A stretch of 64,000 bases of DNA from Streptomyces sp. B1I3 (GCF_030816615.1 NZ_JAUSYD010000001.1:310001-374000), one strand, 5' to 3'; counted from the first letter of the stretch, positions 8,694 to 17,458 are shown. Notes: generated by a model not told the origin, from the letters alone. Numbers and translations: made by a program.

Positions 8694-9032
8694 TCAGGCG
8701 CCGGTGGCGGCCTCGCTGTCAGGGTGGAGGGCGAATATCTGGTCGAGGCCGACCACGCGCAGGATGCGCAGTGTATGGGCAGGGACGGCAGCGAGTGCGA
8801 TGTCCGCATGGAAGGCTTGGGCGTGGTTGCGCGCTGCGATCAGGGCGGCGATGCCGCTGGAGTCGCAGAACTGCATGCCCGCGAGGTCCAGGATGAGGCG
8901 CTGGCCTGCCTGGAGCGGCAGCGTGGGGAGCAGGTCGCGCAGCTCCGTGGCATGGGCGTAGTCGAGTTCGCCGATGATCTCCAGTACGGGACCGGTCAGG
9001 ACGTCTCGGGTGGTGATCTTCAGCGGGCTCAT
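8694..9032 (-). CDS. STAS-domain anti-sigma-factor antagonist
   Basis: A 112-aa single-domain protein of the SpoIIAA/RsbV type. The core LILDLAGMQFCDSSGIAALIAAR carries the conserved DSSG segment whose serine is the kinase target in this family, and the N-terminus GPVLEIIGELDYAHATELRDLL is typical. The unphosphorylated form would bind an anti-sigma kinase and free a sigma factor. It is the third gene of a tight operon: its ATG overlaps the phosphatase stop as ATGA. This points to the phosphatase reactivating this protein. No anti-sigma kinase or sigma factor lies in the window, so the partners must be elsewhere. Confidence 0.9.
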   Translation of the reverse strand: MSPLKITTRDVLTGPVLEIIGELDYAHATELRDLLPTLPLQAGQRLILDLAGMQFCDSSGIAALIAARNHAQAFHADIALAAVPAHTLRILRVVGLDQIFALHPDSEAATGA

Positions 9033-10306
9033 TCGATGTATTCCCTTCTGGGGCCGGTGGCGGGAACGCCGAGGGCGAGCAGGGCGGTGTCGTCGTCGAG
9101 GCCGTCACCGAAGTCGTCCAGCAGGCCGGTCAGTGCCTGGATGACGGCCTCGGGGGGCTTGCCGGCGTGGCCGGTGACGAAGGTGCGCAGCGCTTCGTCT
9201 CCGTACAGGGCGGCTCGGTCCTGTCCCGTGCGGGCTTCGGTGAGGCCGTCGGTGTAGAGCAGGAGGGTGTCGCCCGGGGCGAGGGTGGTGGTGGCGGTGG
9301 TGAAGCGCGCGGCAGGCAGGATGCCGACGAGGAGACCGCCCGGAGTGGGCAGGAAGTCGGCGGTGCCGTCTGCCCGCAGGACGAGGGCCGGGGGGTGGCC
9401 GCCCGAGGCGATTCGGACGGCGGCATGTCCGGTCACGGGGTCGGGTTCGAGTATGCCGAAGACGGCGGTGCAGTAACGCGGATCGTCGCCGGTGAAACGC
9501 TCGTGGAGCACCTTGTTGAGGGTGGACAGGGCGGAGACGGGGTCGGGGTCGTGGATGGCCGCGGCGCGCAGGGTGTAGCGGGTCAGGGAGGTGACCGCGG
9601 CCGCCTGGGGGCCTTTGCCGCACACGTCGCCGAGGAAGAAGGCGAAGCGTTTGCCGTCGATGGGGAAGAGGTCGTAGAAGTCCCCGCCGAGGCGGTCGGG
9701 TGAGGCGGTGCGGTAGTGGGCGGCCGTCTCCACGCCGGGCACGAGCGGCAGGGTGGCGGGCAGCAGTGACTGCTGGAGCACGGCCAGGGCGTCCTGCAGC
9801 CGGGCCCGGTCCGCCTCCGCCTGTTTGTGTGCTTCCTCGGCCGCTTTACGGGCCCGCAGGAGTTCCTCTTCGTAGGCGCGGCGGTCCCGGGCGTCGAAGA
9901 CCGTGGTACGGATCAGCAGCGGCTCCCCGTTGCTGCCGTGCTTGACGACGGAGGAGACCAGCACCGGAATCCGGCCGCCACCGGCCTGTTTGATCTCCAG
10001 GGCTATTCCGCTGATCTTGCCCCGCATCCGGAGCAGAGGTGCGAAGTGTGTCTCGTGGTACAGCTTGCCGCCCACGGTCAGCAGGTCCGTGAAGCGCAGG
10101 CGCCCCACGACCGTCTCCGGATCCAGGCCGAGCCAGTCCAGCAGCGTCGTGTTGATCTTGGCAATGGTGCCGTCCATCAACGTGGACAGATATCCGCACG
10201 GTGCGCTCTCGTAGAGTTCCTCGGCGCTGTCCTCCAGGAGCCCGGCGAATGCCGCGAACGACGTCTTCTCGTCGCCGGCGCCGGACTGCTGTCCTGAGCG
10301 GCACAT
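9029..10306 (-). CDS. PAS-PP2C phosphatase, RsbP/RsbU-like
   Basis: A 425-aa protein with three parts: an N-terminal PAS domain (about residues 25-140, including ESAPCGYLSTLMDGTIAKIN), a charged coiled-coil linker (about 145-185, rich in E, A, K, R), and a C-terminal SpoIIE-type PP2C domain. Metal-binding motifs are visible: GGDFYDLF, LGDVCGKGPQAA and DDDTALLAL. Such enzymes dephosphorylate STAS antagonists and switch on stress sigma factors. The start ATG (10306) shares one base with the rsbQ stop (TGATG), implying translational coupling, and its own stop overlaps the STAS start. The architecture matches B. subtilis RsbP, whose PAS domain works with RsbQ. Confidence 0.9.
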   Translation of the reverse strand: MCRSGQQSGAGDEKTSFAAFAGLLEDSAEELYESAPCGYLSTLMDGTIAKINTTLLDWLGLDPETVVGRLRFTDLLTVGGKLYHETHFAPLLRMRGKISGIALEIKQAGGGRIPVLVSSVVKHGSNGEPLLIRTTVFDARDRRAYEEELLRARKAAEEAHKQAEADRARLQDALAVLQQSLLPATLPLVPGVETAAHYRTASPDRLGGDFYDLFPIDGKRFAFFLGDVCGKGPQAAAVTSLTRYTLRAAAIHDPDPVSALSTLNKVLHERFTGDDPRYCTAVFGILEPDPVTGHAAVRIASGGHPPALVLRADGTADFLPTPGGLLVGILPAARFTTATTTLAPGDTLLLYTDGLTEARTGQDRAALYGDEALRTFVTGHAGKPPEAVIQALTGLLDDFGDGLDDDTALLALGVPATGPRREYIE

Positions 10307-11109
10307 CACCGCAGTTCCGCCAGGAACCCTGTGATCGCCTCGTTGGTGGCCTCCGGCGCCGACAGGTGCGGGCAGTGCCCCGTGGCATCGAGAGTGACCA
10401 GCTTGGAGCCGGGGATCGCCTGGTGGACGAAGACGCCGACCTGCCGCGGGGCGATGGCGTCCTGGGTGCACTCCAGTACCAGCGTCGGCACTGTCACACC
10501 CTTCAGATCATCCCGTGAATCCGACAGGAACGTGGTCCGGGCGAAAACGCGCGCCATATCCGGATCGGTGGCGCAGAAACTGTTCGTCAGCTCCTCGCCC
10601 AGTTCGGGCCGGTCGTCGTTCCCCATGATCACCGGTGCCATCGCCGCCGACCATCCCAGATAGTTCGCCTCCAGGGACGCCAGCAACTCGTCGATGTCCT
10701 GAGCGCTGAACCCGCCGTGGTAGCCGTCGTCGTCGATGTACCGCGGAGAGGGAGCGACCATCACCAGCGCCCCGATACGCTCCGGAGCCGTCGCGGCCGC
10801 CAGGACCCCGATCATCGCGCTGACGGAATGGCCCACGAACACCGCGTCGCGCAGGTCGAGCGCTTCGCAGATCTCCACCACGTCTTTGGCGTAACCCTGC
10901 AAAGAGGTATAACGCTCTGCCGAGAAAGCCGACAGGTCCGAGCGGCCCGACCCCACGTAGTCGAAAAGCACCACGCGGTAATCGTTCACCAGGGCAGGCA
11001 GCGTCAGCCGCCACATGTTCTGGTCACACCCGAACCCATGAGCGAGCACCACCGTCGGCCCCTGCGGGTTGCCCGTCACAGTAACGTTGTTCCTGCGCTC
11101 GATATCCAT
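10306..11109 (-). CDS. rsbQ: RsbQ-like alpha/beta hydrolase (stress-sensing partner of the phosphatase)
   Basis: A 267-aa alpha/beta hydrolase that matches my recollection of B. subtilis RsbQ in length and signature segments: RNNV near the N-terminus, HGFGCDQNMW, nucleophile motif GHSVSAMIG, PSPRYIDDDGYHGGF, NSFCATDPDMA, the acid in LECTQDAIAP and the histidine in ATGHCPHLS. RsbQ is required with RsbP to activate the general stress response under energy limitation, apparently by handling a small hydrophobic ligand. The ATG at 11109 (MDIERRNN) was preferred over 11118 because it reproduces the RsbQ N-terminal length. It is the first gene of the operon with the phosphatase and STAS protein. Confidence 0.88.
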   Translation of the reverse strand: MDIERRNNVTVTGNPQGPTVVLAHGFGCDQNMWRLTLPALVNDYRVVLFDYVGSGRSDLSAFSAERYTSLQGYAKDVVEICEALDLRDAVFVGHSVSAMIGVLAAATAPERIGALVMVAPSPRYIDDDGYHGGFSAQDIDELLASLEANYLGWSAAMAPVIMGNDDRPELGEELTNSFCATDPDMARVFARTTFLSDSRDDLKGVTVPTLVLECTQDAIAPRQVGVFVHQAIPGSKLVTLDATGHCPHLSAPEATNEAITGFLAELR

Positions 11110-11246
11110 ACCGCCCATTCTCTCAGGCCCGACGCGCCTCTCCGGCGCAGCCCTGAGTCACGCGCACGCTCCGCCCCTCATCTCCACGAGCTGCACAAAT
11201 GACGCGACGCCGCCGGCACTGCGGGGAGTCGAGGCCGCGTCTGAAC

Positions 11247-11284
11247 GGGGGATCCGGTTCACGAGAGGCGGGGGGATCCGGTTC
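11247..11284. repeat. Two 14-bp direct repeats upstream of rsbQ
   Basis: GGGGGATCCGGTTC occurs at 11247-11260 and again at 11271-11284, one repeat every 24 bases. The pair lies in the 245-base gap between the truncated hydrolase and the rsbQ operon, 138-175 bases upstream of the rsbQ start. The arrangement suggests a binding site for an activator or repressor of the operon, but no factor is known from the sequence. Confidence 0.5.
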
Positions 11285-11354
11285 GCGAAGTAGGGCGGGG
11301 GCGGGGTGGTCGCCGAGCGAAACGACACGGCTGAAGGGCCACGCTGTTCCTTCC

Positions 11355-12041
11355 TCACCTTCTCCATCCACCGCGGACGGCGGCCGGTGGGTCCAGCCGG
11401 TCGACGTCCTGAGTGTGGGCCATGAAGGCGGGAACGATCCTTCCGAGGAAGTACGGCAGGTTGGCCATCGTCCGCTCAGCCCGCGCTGCCGCCTGCGGCG
11501 GAATCCTGATCCCGGCCTTCGGCTCGCTCGCACCACCCTGCTTTGCGAGCCCCGCCGCGAACTCGGTCATCGCCGGCATGAGCCCCTGGGTGCGGAACGT
11601 CTCCTGCACGCGTGCGAGGAGCAAGCGGTGTCCGGCCGCGTCCGGCAGAAGCTCCACCACGGGAGGCTCGTGGGCCACGACACGCGCGACGCGGTCGGGA
11701 TGCGCGGTGAGGAGGTGGAGGGCGGTGATCGCTCCCGAGCTGGCGCCGAACACCGAAGCGGGCTCACCGGGCGACAGGAGTTCCAGAATCCGGAACGCGT
11801 CGTCGGCGTGTTCCGCCACTCGCTGTACGGCCTCGGGGTCGTCCAGCGTGCTTCTGGACATTCCACGCGGGTCGTAGGTAGCGACGCTGTACTCGGTGCC
11901 CAGGGCCCCGGCAATGCCGTCGAAGGAGGCCGAGTCGCCCGCGCCGCCGGGAATCAGCAGCAGGAGCGGGCCCTGACCGCGGACTTCGTAGTGCAGGGTC
12001 GCGCCGTTCACGCGCAGGGAGCCGACAGTCGGAACGGTCAT
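11355..12041 (-). CDS. Alpha/beta hydrolase, C-terminally truncated
   Basis: A 228-aa protein with a normal start (LRVNGATLHYEVRGQGPLLLLIPGGAGDSASF) and a nucleophile elbow GASSGAI, but it stops after FMAHTQDVDRLDPPAAVRGG. Related hydrolases run about 50 aa further and carry the catalytic Asp and His (GxxGHxGY-type segment). Those are missing, and neither other frame downstream restores them, so this looks like a deletion rather than a simple frameshift. Its ATG overlaps the TetR stop (ATGA), so it is the second gene of a regulator-enzyme pair. It is probably inactive as a hydrolase unless the truncated protein has another role. Confidence 0.75.
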   Translation of the reverse strand: MTVPTVGSLRVNGATLHYEVRGQGPLLLLIPGGAGDSASFDGIAGALGTEYSVATYDPRGMSRSTLDDPEAVQRVAEHADDAFRILELLSPGEPASVFGASSGAITALHLLTAHPDRVARVVAHEPPVVELLPDAAGHRLLLARVQETFRTQGLMPAMTEFAAGLAKQGGASEPKAGIRIPPQAAARAERTMANLPYFLGRIVPAFMAHTQDVDRLDPPAAVRGGWRR

Positions 12042-12631
12042 GCCGGGTCTCCTTCTCGGCACGGGGGCCACTGCTCCAGGAGGGCGTGCAGGGCGTCGAG
12101 GGCGCGGACCCAGGAGCGCTGCGAGGAACGCTCGTGCGCGAAGCCGCCTGCGGCCTCCAGTGCGACGAACCCGTGGAACGTGCTGCGCAGCAGCCGGACG
12201 GCGTCGGTCAGGTCGGGCTCTGCCAGCTCATACCCGCGCAGCATCCCGTAGGTGAGCTCGACCGCGCGCCGTGGACCTTGCGCCTGTGCGGCCAGCTCGG
12301 GGCTGATCTCGATCCGTGCCTGCGTCGCGGCGTAGCGGCCCGGCCTCTTGTGGGCGTACTCCCGCCAGGTGTTCGCGAACGCCACCAGTGCGTCCTTGCC
12401 CGCCAGCCCGGCGGTCGCCTCCGCGATGCGGATGGTCTTCTCGTCCGCCGCCAGGAGCGCGATGCGTCCGCGCAGATCGTCCAGGCTGCGCACGTGTGCG
12501 TAGAGGCTCGCATCTCTCACACCGAGCCGCCTGGCCACGTGGGCCATGCTCACCCGTTCGAACCCGATCTCGTCCGCCAGCTCGGCGCCTGCGATCGTCA
12601 CCCGTTCAGCCGTCAACCCGGCCCGCACCAT
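12038..12631 (-). CDS. TetR-family regulator
   Basis: A 197-aa protein. The N-terminal ERVTIAGAELADEIGFERVSMAHVARRLGVRDASLYAHVRSLDDLRGRI (about residues 9-57) is a TetR helix-turn-helix, and the C-terminal part resembles the TetR_C_13/WHG group (RLLRSTFHGFVALEAAGGF). It is coupled by a 4-base overlap to the downstream truncated hydrolase. The ATG at 12631 has GGGGAGGG upstream. A striking array of CCTAGGG repeats sits just upstream, the natural place for autoregulation. Confidence 0.88.
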   Translation of the reverse strand: MVRAGLTAERVTIAGAELADEIGFERVSMAHVARRLGVRDASLYAHVRSLDDLRGRIALLAADEKTIRIAEATAGLAGKDALVAFANTWREYAHKRPGRYAATQARIEISPELAAQAQGPRRAVELTYGMLRGYELAEPDLTDAVRLLRSTFHGFVALEAAGGFAHERSSQRSWVRALDALHALLEQWPPCREGDPA

Positions 12632-12647
12632 GTGCCCTCCCCGAGAA

Positions 12648-12682
12648 CCTAAGGGCCCTAGGTATACCCTAGGACCCCTAGG
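12648..12682 (-). promoter_or_regulatory. CCTAGGG repeat array, likely operator for the TetR gene
   Basis: On the minus strand, three CCTAGGG units occur in a row, separated by GT and TATA, followed by CCCTTAGG, which makes an imperfect palindrome with the last unit. The array begins about 17 bases upstream of the TetR start codon, so a bound repressor would block transcription. Autoregulation by the adjacent TetR protein is an inference from position. Confidence 0.6.
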
Positions 12683-12705
12683 AAGGCCAGGCGCAGCCCA
12701 GCACT

Positions 12706-12722
12706 GCGGGGCTCGGCCCCGC
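12706..12722 (-). terminator. Short hairpin after ctaD
   Basis: GCGGGGC (12706-12712) and GCCCCGC (12716-12722) form a perfect 7-bp stem with a 3-nt loop, 77 bases beyond the ctaD stop on the minus strand and before the TetR operator array. It is a modest-strength terminator candidate. Confidence 0.45.
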
Positions 12723-12798
12723 TTCCCTTCCGGACACCGCACTGCGGCCGGTCGGGCGTTGCCCTCCCCCGCCCCTGACTGCCCCGGGAGGGCGGGCG

Positions 12799-14541
12799 TC
12801 AGGTGTCCTTGCGGTCCTTGCGGTCCTTGCCCAGCGGGTGTGCGACGCCTTCGCCAGGTTCGAAGACGTCTCGCCGGCCCGCCTGCCTGGCCTCCTCCAT
12901 CTGCGCGATGGCCGGGTAGTGCAGGTCGAACGCGGGCGATTCGGAGCGGATCTTGGGCAGGGTGACGAAGTTGTGCCGCGGCGGCGGGCATGACGTGGCC
13001 CACTCCAGGGAGCGGCCGAAGCCCCAGGGGTCGTCGACGTCGATGCGCTTTCCGGTCTTTGAGGTTTTCCATACGTTGTAGAGGAACGGAAGCGTGGAAG
13101 CCCCCAGGAGGAAGGCACCGATGGAGGAAAGGGTGTTGAGTGCGGTGAAGCCGTCGGCGGCGAGATAGTCGGCATAGCGGCGTGGCATGCCTTCGGCGCC
13201 GAGCCAGTGCATCACGAGAAATGTGGTGTGGAATCCGACGAACAGTGTCCAGAAATGGATCTTGCCGAGGCGTTCGTCCAACATGGTGCCGGTCATCTTG
13301 GGCCACCAGAAATAGAATCCGGCGAACGTCGCGAATACCACGGTACCGAAGACGACATAGTGGAAGTGGGCCACGACGAAGTAGCTGTCATGGACGTGAA
13401 AGTCCAAGGGCGGTGAGGCAAGAATGATGCCGGTCAGGCCGCCGAAAAGGAACGTCACGAGAAAGCCGATCGACCACAGCATGGGTGTCTCGAAGGACAG
13501 CGAGCCTCTCCACATGGTGCCGATCCAGTTGAAGAACTTCACCCCCGTCGGAACGGCGATGAGGAACGTCATGAAGGAGAAGAAGGGCAGCAGCACCGCC
13601 CCGGTGGCGAACATGTGGTGTGCCCACACGGTCATGGAAAGGCCGGAGATCGCGATGGTGGCGCCGACCAGCCCCACGTAGCCGAAGACCGGCTTGCGGG
13701 AGAAGACCGGGAGGATCTCGGTGACGATCCCGAAGAACGGCAGGGCGATGATGTAGACCTCGGGATGGCCGAAGAACCAGAAGAGGTGCTGCCACAGGAG
13801 CGCGCCACCGTTTTCGGGGTTGAACACCTCAGCGCCGAAGCGCCGATCCGCCTCCAGCACCAGGAGCGCCGCGGCCAGGATGGGGAAGGCCATAAGGACC
13901 AGCACGGACGTCAGGAGGATGTTCCAGGTGAAGATCGGCATCCGGAACATGGTCATGCCCGGACCGCGCATGCAGATGATCGTGGTGATGAAGTTGACCG
14001 CTCCGAGAATGGTGCCGAACCCGGCCAGGGCCAGGCCCATGATCCACATGTCGCCGCCGACGTACGGGGTGCGCTCCCCGCCACTGAGCGGCGTGTAGGC
14101 GGTCCAGCCGAAATCGGCCGCACCTTGAGTGGTCATCAGGCTGCTGAGGACGATCAGCCCGCCGAAGAGGAACAGCCAGAACGACAACATGTTCAGCCGG
14201 GGGAAGGCCACGTCGGGGGCACCGATCTGCAACGGCATGATCGCGTTGGCGAACCCGGCGAACGTCGGCGTCGCGAAAAGAAGCAGCATGATCGTGCCGT
14301 GCAACGTGAAAGTCTGGTTGTACTGCTCACTGGACACGATCTGCAGCCCCGGGCGCGCCAACTCGGCACGCAGCAGGAGCGCCATGACGCCCCCGACAAG
14401 GAAGAAGAAGAACGACGCGCCCAGGTACAGGTGACCGATCTTCTTGTGATCCGTGGTGGTGAGCCAACTGATGACGACCGTGCCCGCCCCACGACCTTTG
14501 ACGGGCACCAAGGTGGGTGGCTCGGTGGTGGACACGCTCAT
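12799..14541 (-). CDS. ctaD: Cytochrome c oxidase subunit I (aa3-type), orphan copy
   Basis: A 580-aa, twelve-helix membrane protein. The heme-copper oxidase signatures are all present: HGTIMLLLF (heme a ligand), [10 protein letters not shown] with the His-Tyr Cu-B site, WAHHMFATG (Cu-B histidines) and [16 protein letters not shown] (heme a3 and a ligands). It reduces oxygen at the end of the respiratory chain while moving protons. None of the other subunit genes (ctaC, ctaE, ctaF, qcr) is next to it, so it is likely a second copy beside the main cta-qcr cluster. The C-terminus ends in a low-complexity DRKDRKD repeat. It starts at an ATG (14541) with GGAGGG-like spacing upstream and ends before a hairpin. 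Confidence 0.95.
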   Translation of the reverse strand: MSVSTTEPPTLVPVKGRGAGTVVISWLTTTDHKKIGHLYLGASFFFFLVGGVMALLLRAELARPGLQIVSSEQYNQTFTLHGTIMLLLFATPTFAGFANAIMPLQIGAPDVAFPRLNMLSFWLFLFGGLIVLSSLMTTQGAADFGWTAYTPLSGGERTPYVGGDMWIMGLALAGFGTILGAVNFITTIICMRGPGMTMFRMPIFTWNILLTSVLVLMAFPILAAALLVLEADRRFGAEVFNPENGGALLWQHLFWFFGHPEVYIIALPFFGIVTEILPVFSRKPVFGYVGLVGATIAISGLSMTVWAHHMFATGAVLLPFFSFMTFLIAVPTGVKFFNWIGTMWRGSLSFETPMLWSIGFLVTFLFGGLTGIILASPPLDFHVHDSYFVVAHFHYVVFGTVVFATFAGFYFWWPKMTGTMLDERLGKIHFWTLFVGFHTTFLVMHWLGAEGMPRRYADYLAADGFTALNTLSSIGAFLLGASTLPFLYNVWKTSKTGKRIDVDDPWGFGRSLEWATSCPPPRHNFVTLPKIRSESPAFDLHYPAIAQMEEARQAGRRDVFEPGEGVAHPLGKDRKDRKDT

Positions 14542-14846
14542 GGGAGGGCTCCCCCTACAGCACTACAGCAACGGAAAGGCCGTTCGAGCATGCACAATTC
14601 ACGTACCCGGAACCGCCGACTCATGACGTTCCTGTCTACCGGCACGAGCATGCTTCCGCGTACCGCGCCACGCCGCGCATATGGGTGACGTCGGCCGGCC
14701 CGGAATTCACACCGGGAGCGACTCCGCAGGACGCCCGCCTCTTCCGTGACCAGGCCCACCGAGACGCGTACATGGGTCGAACGGCAGGGGCCCATGGGGC
14801 CTGATGTGGCGTCATAGGTGCAACGAACGCGCCGGACCGCGGATGC
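14542..14846. other. Intergenic region upstream of ctaD
   Basis: About 305 bases holding the ctaD promoter region. A plus-strand frame (14517-14804, 95 codons) crosses it and overlaps the ctaD 5' end in antisense. Its third-position GC is lower than in neighbouring genes and its product is unrecognised, so it is not called. The alpha/beta hydrolase gene to the right points into this region with its stop at 14847. Confidence 0.35.
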
Positions 14847-15653
14847 TCAGACCGCAGCGCCGTCCGCCGATCCGGTGTGCGCGCGCCGGATGGGCAGCAT
14901 CGTCTCCACCGCGTCCTGCGCGAAGTGGTCGCAGATCAGCCGGTGGACCGTCGCCGGTCTCTCCAGCGGGACCAGGTGGGAGGCCCCGGGGACGACGGCC
15001 AACTGGGAATCCGGGATCGCGCGGTAGAGGGCGGCGGTGTGCTCCAGCGTCATCATGTCGTCATCGCCGACCATGATGAGGACGGATGCCTCGACACGGG
15101 CCAGGTCACCGGTGGTGAGCGTCGGCTGGGTGCGCCACATGTCGATCATCTTCGCCGCCACCACCGGCCAGTGGTCCGCGCCGTCCGGCGTGACGGCCTC
15201 GTACATCTCCCGGAAGAAGGCGAGATCGGCTCCGTCCGGTGTCATCGCGTCGAGCATCGCCGGTTCGGCGAAGCACTCGGGGGAGGGGCGGAAGTTGGCC
15301 CCGATCGCGACGACCTTGCGCACCAGGTCCGGCCGGGCGAGGGAAACGAGCAGCGCGACCACGCCCCCGTCGCTCCAGCCGACCAGGTGCGCCGGTCCCC
15401 CGACGACCGTCTCCAGGAAGGCCACCGTGTCGTCAGCCATGTCCTGGTACGAGAGTGGCCCTGTGACGTCGGGAGTGTGCCCGTGCGCGCGCCGCTCGGG
15501 CAGAAAGAGACGGTGTCCGGCCGCGAGGTCGGCGCGCAGCGGCCCCCATGTGTCGTTGGTGCAGAAGCCGCCGTGCAGCAGGACCAGTGGCTCGCCGGTC
15601 CCCTCGGCCTCGTACCACGTCCGTGCACCCGCAAGGTCGACGTATGCGCCCAT
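14847..15653 (-). CDS. Alpha/beta hydrolase
   Basis: A 268-aa single-domain enzyme. It shows the oxyanion segment LVLLHGGFCTNDTW, the nucleophile elbow GWSDGG, the acid region VLIMVGDDDMMT and the catalytic histidine in PGASHLVPLERP, all in the usual order and spacing for an epoxide-hydrolase/esterase-like fold. The substrate is unknown. The ATG at 15653 is preceded by AGGGGC; the frame is open further upstream but reads as arginine-rich non-protein sequence. The catalytic set is complete, unlike the truncated hydrolase near 11.4 kb. Confidence 0.88.
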   Translation of the reverse strand: MGAYVDLAGARTWYEAEGTGEPLVLLHGGFCTNDTWGPLRADLAAGHRLFLPERRAHGHTPDVTGPLSYQDMADDTVAFLETVVGGPAHLVGWSDGGVVALLVSLARPDLVRKVVAIGANFRPSPECFAEPAMLDAMTPDGADLAFFREMYEAVTPDGADHWPVVAAKMIDMWRTQPTLTTGDLARVEASVLIMVGDDDMMTLEHTAALYRAIPDSQLAVVPGASHLVPLERPATVHRLICDHFAQDAVETMLPIRRAHTGSADGAAV

Positions 15654-15933
15654 CGCCCCTGGCCTTCCCTGTCTGCCGCTGCTCCCGGCCAGTCTGCGCC
15701 GTGACGCGGACGCCCGCCATACGGGGCTGCGGCGCCGGGCCGGCACAGGGACGGAAGGCCGCTCCCCCACGGACGCCGGACGCCCGCGGTCCGGCCGGCG
15801 ACCGGACCTTCTCGCACGCTGCGGTCACTCCGGCCAGGCCGGGTTCCGGATGACCTCGACGAAGTCGGTGCGACGGAAGCGGGGGACGAAGCGGCCCCGG
15901 TGCGGCTTCCTCCGGCTGCCGAGGGACCCCTCC

Positions 15934-17184
15934 TCAGCCGTGCAGCCGCACCGGCAGCCTCCGTACGCTGTTGCCCACGAAGGAGGCGTGGCGCGGAAGT
16001 TCGGGCTCCGGGACGGCGAGATCGAGGTCGGGGAAGCGCGTGAACAACCGCTCGAGCGCGACAGTGCCTTCCATCCGGGCCAGCGGCGCGCCCATGCAGT
16101 AGTGCGCGCCGTGACCGAGCGAGAGGTGCCGGGTCTCGTTGTCGCGGGTGAGGTCGAAGCGCTCCGCATCGGGGCCGTGGGCCTTCGGGTCGCGGCCCGC
16201 CGCTGAGTAACCGGCGAGTACCGGGGTCCCCCCGGGAATCACGGTGCCGTCGAGTATCAGGTCACGGGTCGGGTAGCGGAACGGGAAATAGCTGACAGGG
16301 CTGTCCCAGCGCAGCGTCTCCTCTACCACGGCCGACCAGCTCGCCTGGCCCGACCGGACGAGGGCGAGCTGGTCGCGGTGGGTGCACAGCGCCCGTACGG
16401 CGTTGGTGATCAGATTCAGGGTCGTCTCGTGTCCGGCGATGATCATCAGCATCAGAGTGCCGATCAGCTCCTGCGGGCTCAGACCGTCACCGTTCTCCTC
16501 GCGAGCGGCGATCAGTGCGCTGGTGAGGTTCTCACCCGGCCCCGCGCTGCGCGCGGTGACGACCGCACCGAGCACCTCCACCATCTCCCGGTTGGCCGCC
16601 ATCGCCTCCGCCGGGCCGATGTCGGTGGCGACGATGCGGTTGGACAGGCGGTGCAGACGGTCGTGCTCTGCGGCGTCCACGCCCAGCAGTTCACAGATGA
16701 CGCCCATGGGCAGCGGCAACGCGAAGTGCGTACGCAGATCGACGACGCCGTCAGCGCCGACGGCCTCCTCCAGTCCGTCCAGGAGCAATTCGGTCAACGC
16801 CTCGACCCGCGGCCGTAGTTCCTCCACCCGGCGCGTGGTGAACGCCTTGCTCATCAGGGACCGCAGCCGCCGGTGGTCCGCGCCGTCGGCGGTGGTCATA
16901 CCCTGAACGGTGGCGAACGTCTTCAGTGGCCATCCTTCGGGAATGCCACCGGCCCGGAGCGCCGAGAAGTGCCGCGCGTTCTTGGCGACGTCAGGGTGCG
17001 AGAGGAACTCCTTGAGCGCGTCGTGACCCAGGACGGCCATGCCCTCCACCTCGCCGGGGAGGATCACTGACGTGACGGCACCCTGGGCCAGAAGCCGGGC
17101 ATTGGCCGCGTGCGGACAGCCGCCCGCAGGGTCCATGCGGTGCGGTCGGCCGTCGACGGGTTCCACCGGTGGCTGGTTCGGCAC
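15934..17184 (-). CDS. Cytochrome P450
   Basis: A 416-aa soluble bacterial P450. It has the I-helix oxygen-activation motif AGHETT, the ExxR motif in EETLRW, the meander-like PKAHGPDAERFDLTR, and the heme-binding loop SLGHGAHYCMG with the thiolate cysteine near residue 363. These enzymes hydroxylate or couple small molecules using ferredoxin and a reductase, none of which is encoded beside it. The GTG at 17184 (VPNQPPVEP) follows GAGAG and gives the usual length; the frame is open to 17331 with no P450-like content. It could tailor the product of the NRPS 2.5 kb away, but the channel gene intervenes and no evidence links them. Confidence 0.92.
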   Translation of the reverse strand: MPNQPPVEPVDGRPHRMDPAGGCPHAANARLLAQGAVTSVILPGEVEGMAVLGHDALKEFLSHPDVAKNARHFSALRAGGIPEGWPLKTFATVQGMTTADGADHRRLRSLMSKAFTTRRVEELRPRVEALTELLLDGLEEAVGADGVVDLRTHFALPLPMGVICELLGVDAAEHDRLHRLSNRIVATDIGPAEAMAANREMVEVLGAVVTARSAGPGENLTSALIAAREENGDGLSPQELIGTLMLMIIAGHETTLNLITNAVRALCTHRDQLALVRSGQASWSAVVEETLRWDSPVSYFPFRYPTRDLILDGTVIPGGTPVLAGYSAAGRDPKAHGPDAERFDLTRDNETRHLSLGHGAHYCMGAPLARMEGTVALERLFTRFPDLDLAVPEPELPRHASFVGNSVRRLPVRLHG

Positions 17185-17313
17185 AGGGCTCTCCAGGTCG
17201 AGGAGCGAGTGGGTCGCGGAACGCACCGCGCAGCGCGGTGTGCGGTGACGGGCCGGCCCGGCACTGCCCGGCCCTACGGCTCCCGAGGGCCCGCCCGGCT
17301 TCGGGCAGTGAAC

Positions 17314-17348
17314 CCCTTGGGGGCCAGGCAAGCACTGTCCCCCAAGGG
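17314..17348 (-). terminator. Inverted repeat between channel gene and P450
   Basis: Perfect 10-bp arms CCCTTGGGGG (17314-17323) and CCCCCAAGGG (17339-17348) with a 15-nt loop, about 110 bases after the channel gene's stop and 130 bases before the P450 start. It probably ends the channel transcript, implying the P450 has its own promoter in the remaining gap. Confidence 0.55.
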
Positions 17349-17458
17349 AGCATGCAAAGCCTAGGCCAACGGGTCAGCTCTGCAAAGGTCGTGGTGACGT
17401 CTCGCCCCTCGGTGGACCGTACGGATGTCGCACGCGCGCACGCGGCCGCTGTGACGGA

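Noticed and set aside
12810..12835. Tandem GTCCTTGCG repeat at the ctaD 3' end
   Set aside because: Simply encodes the charged DRKDRKD tail of ctaD; treated as low-complexity coding sequence.
14517..14804. 95-codon plus-strand frame upstream of ctaD
   Set aside because: Its start lies antisense inside ctaD, third-position GC is lower than in neighbouring genes, and nothing is recognised. A small real gene is not fully excluded.
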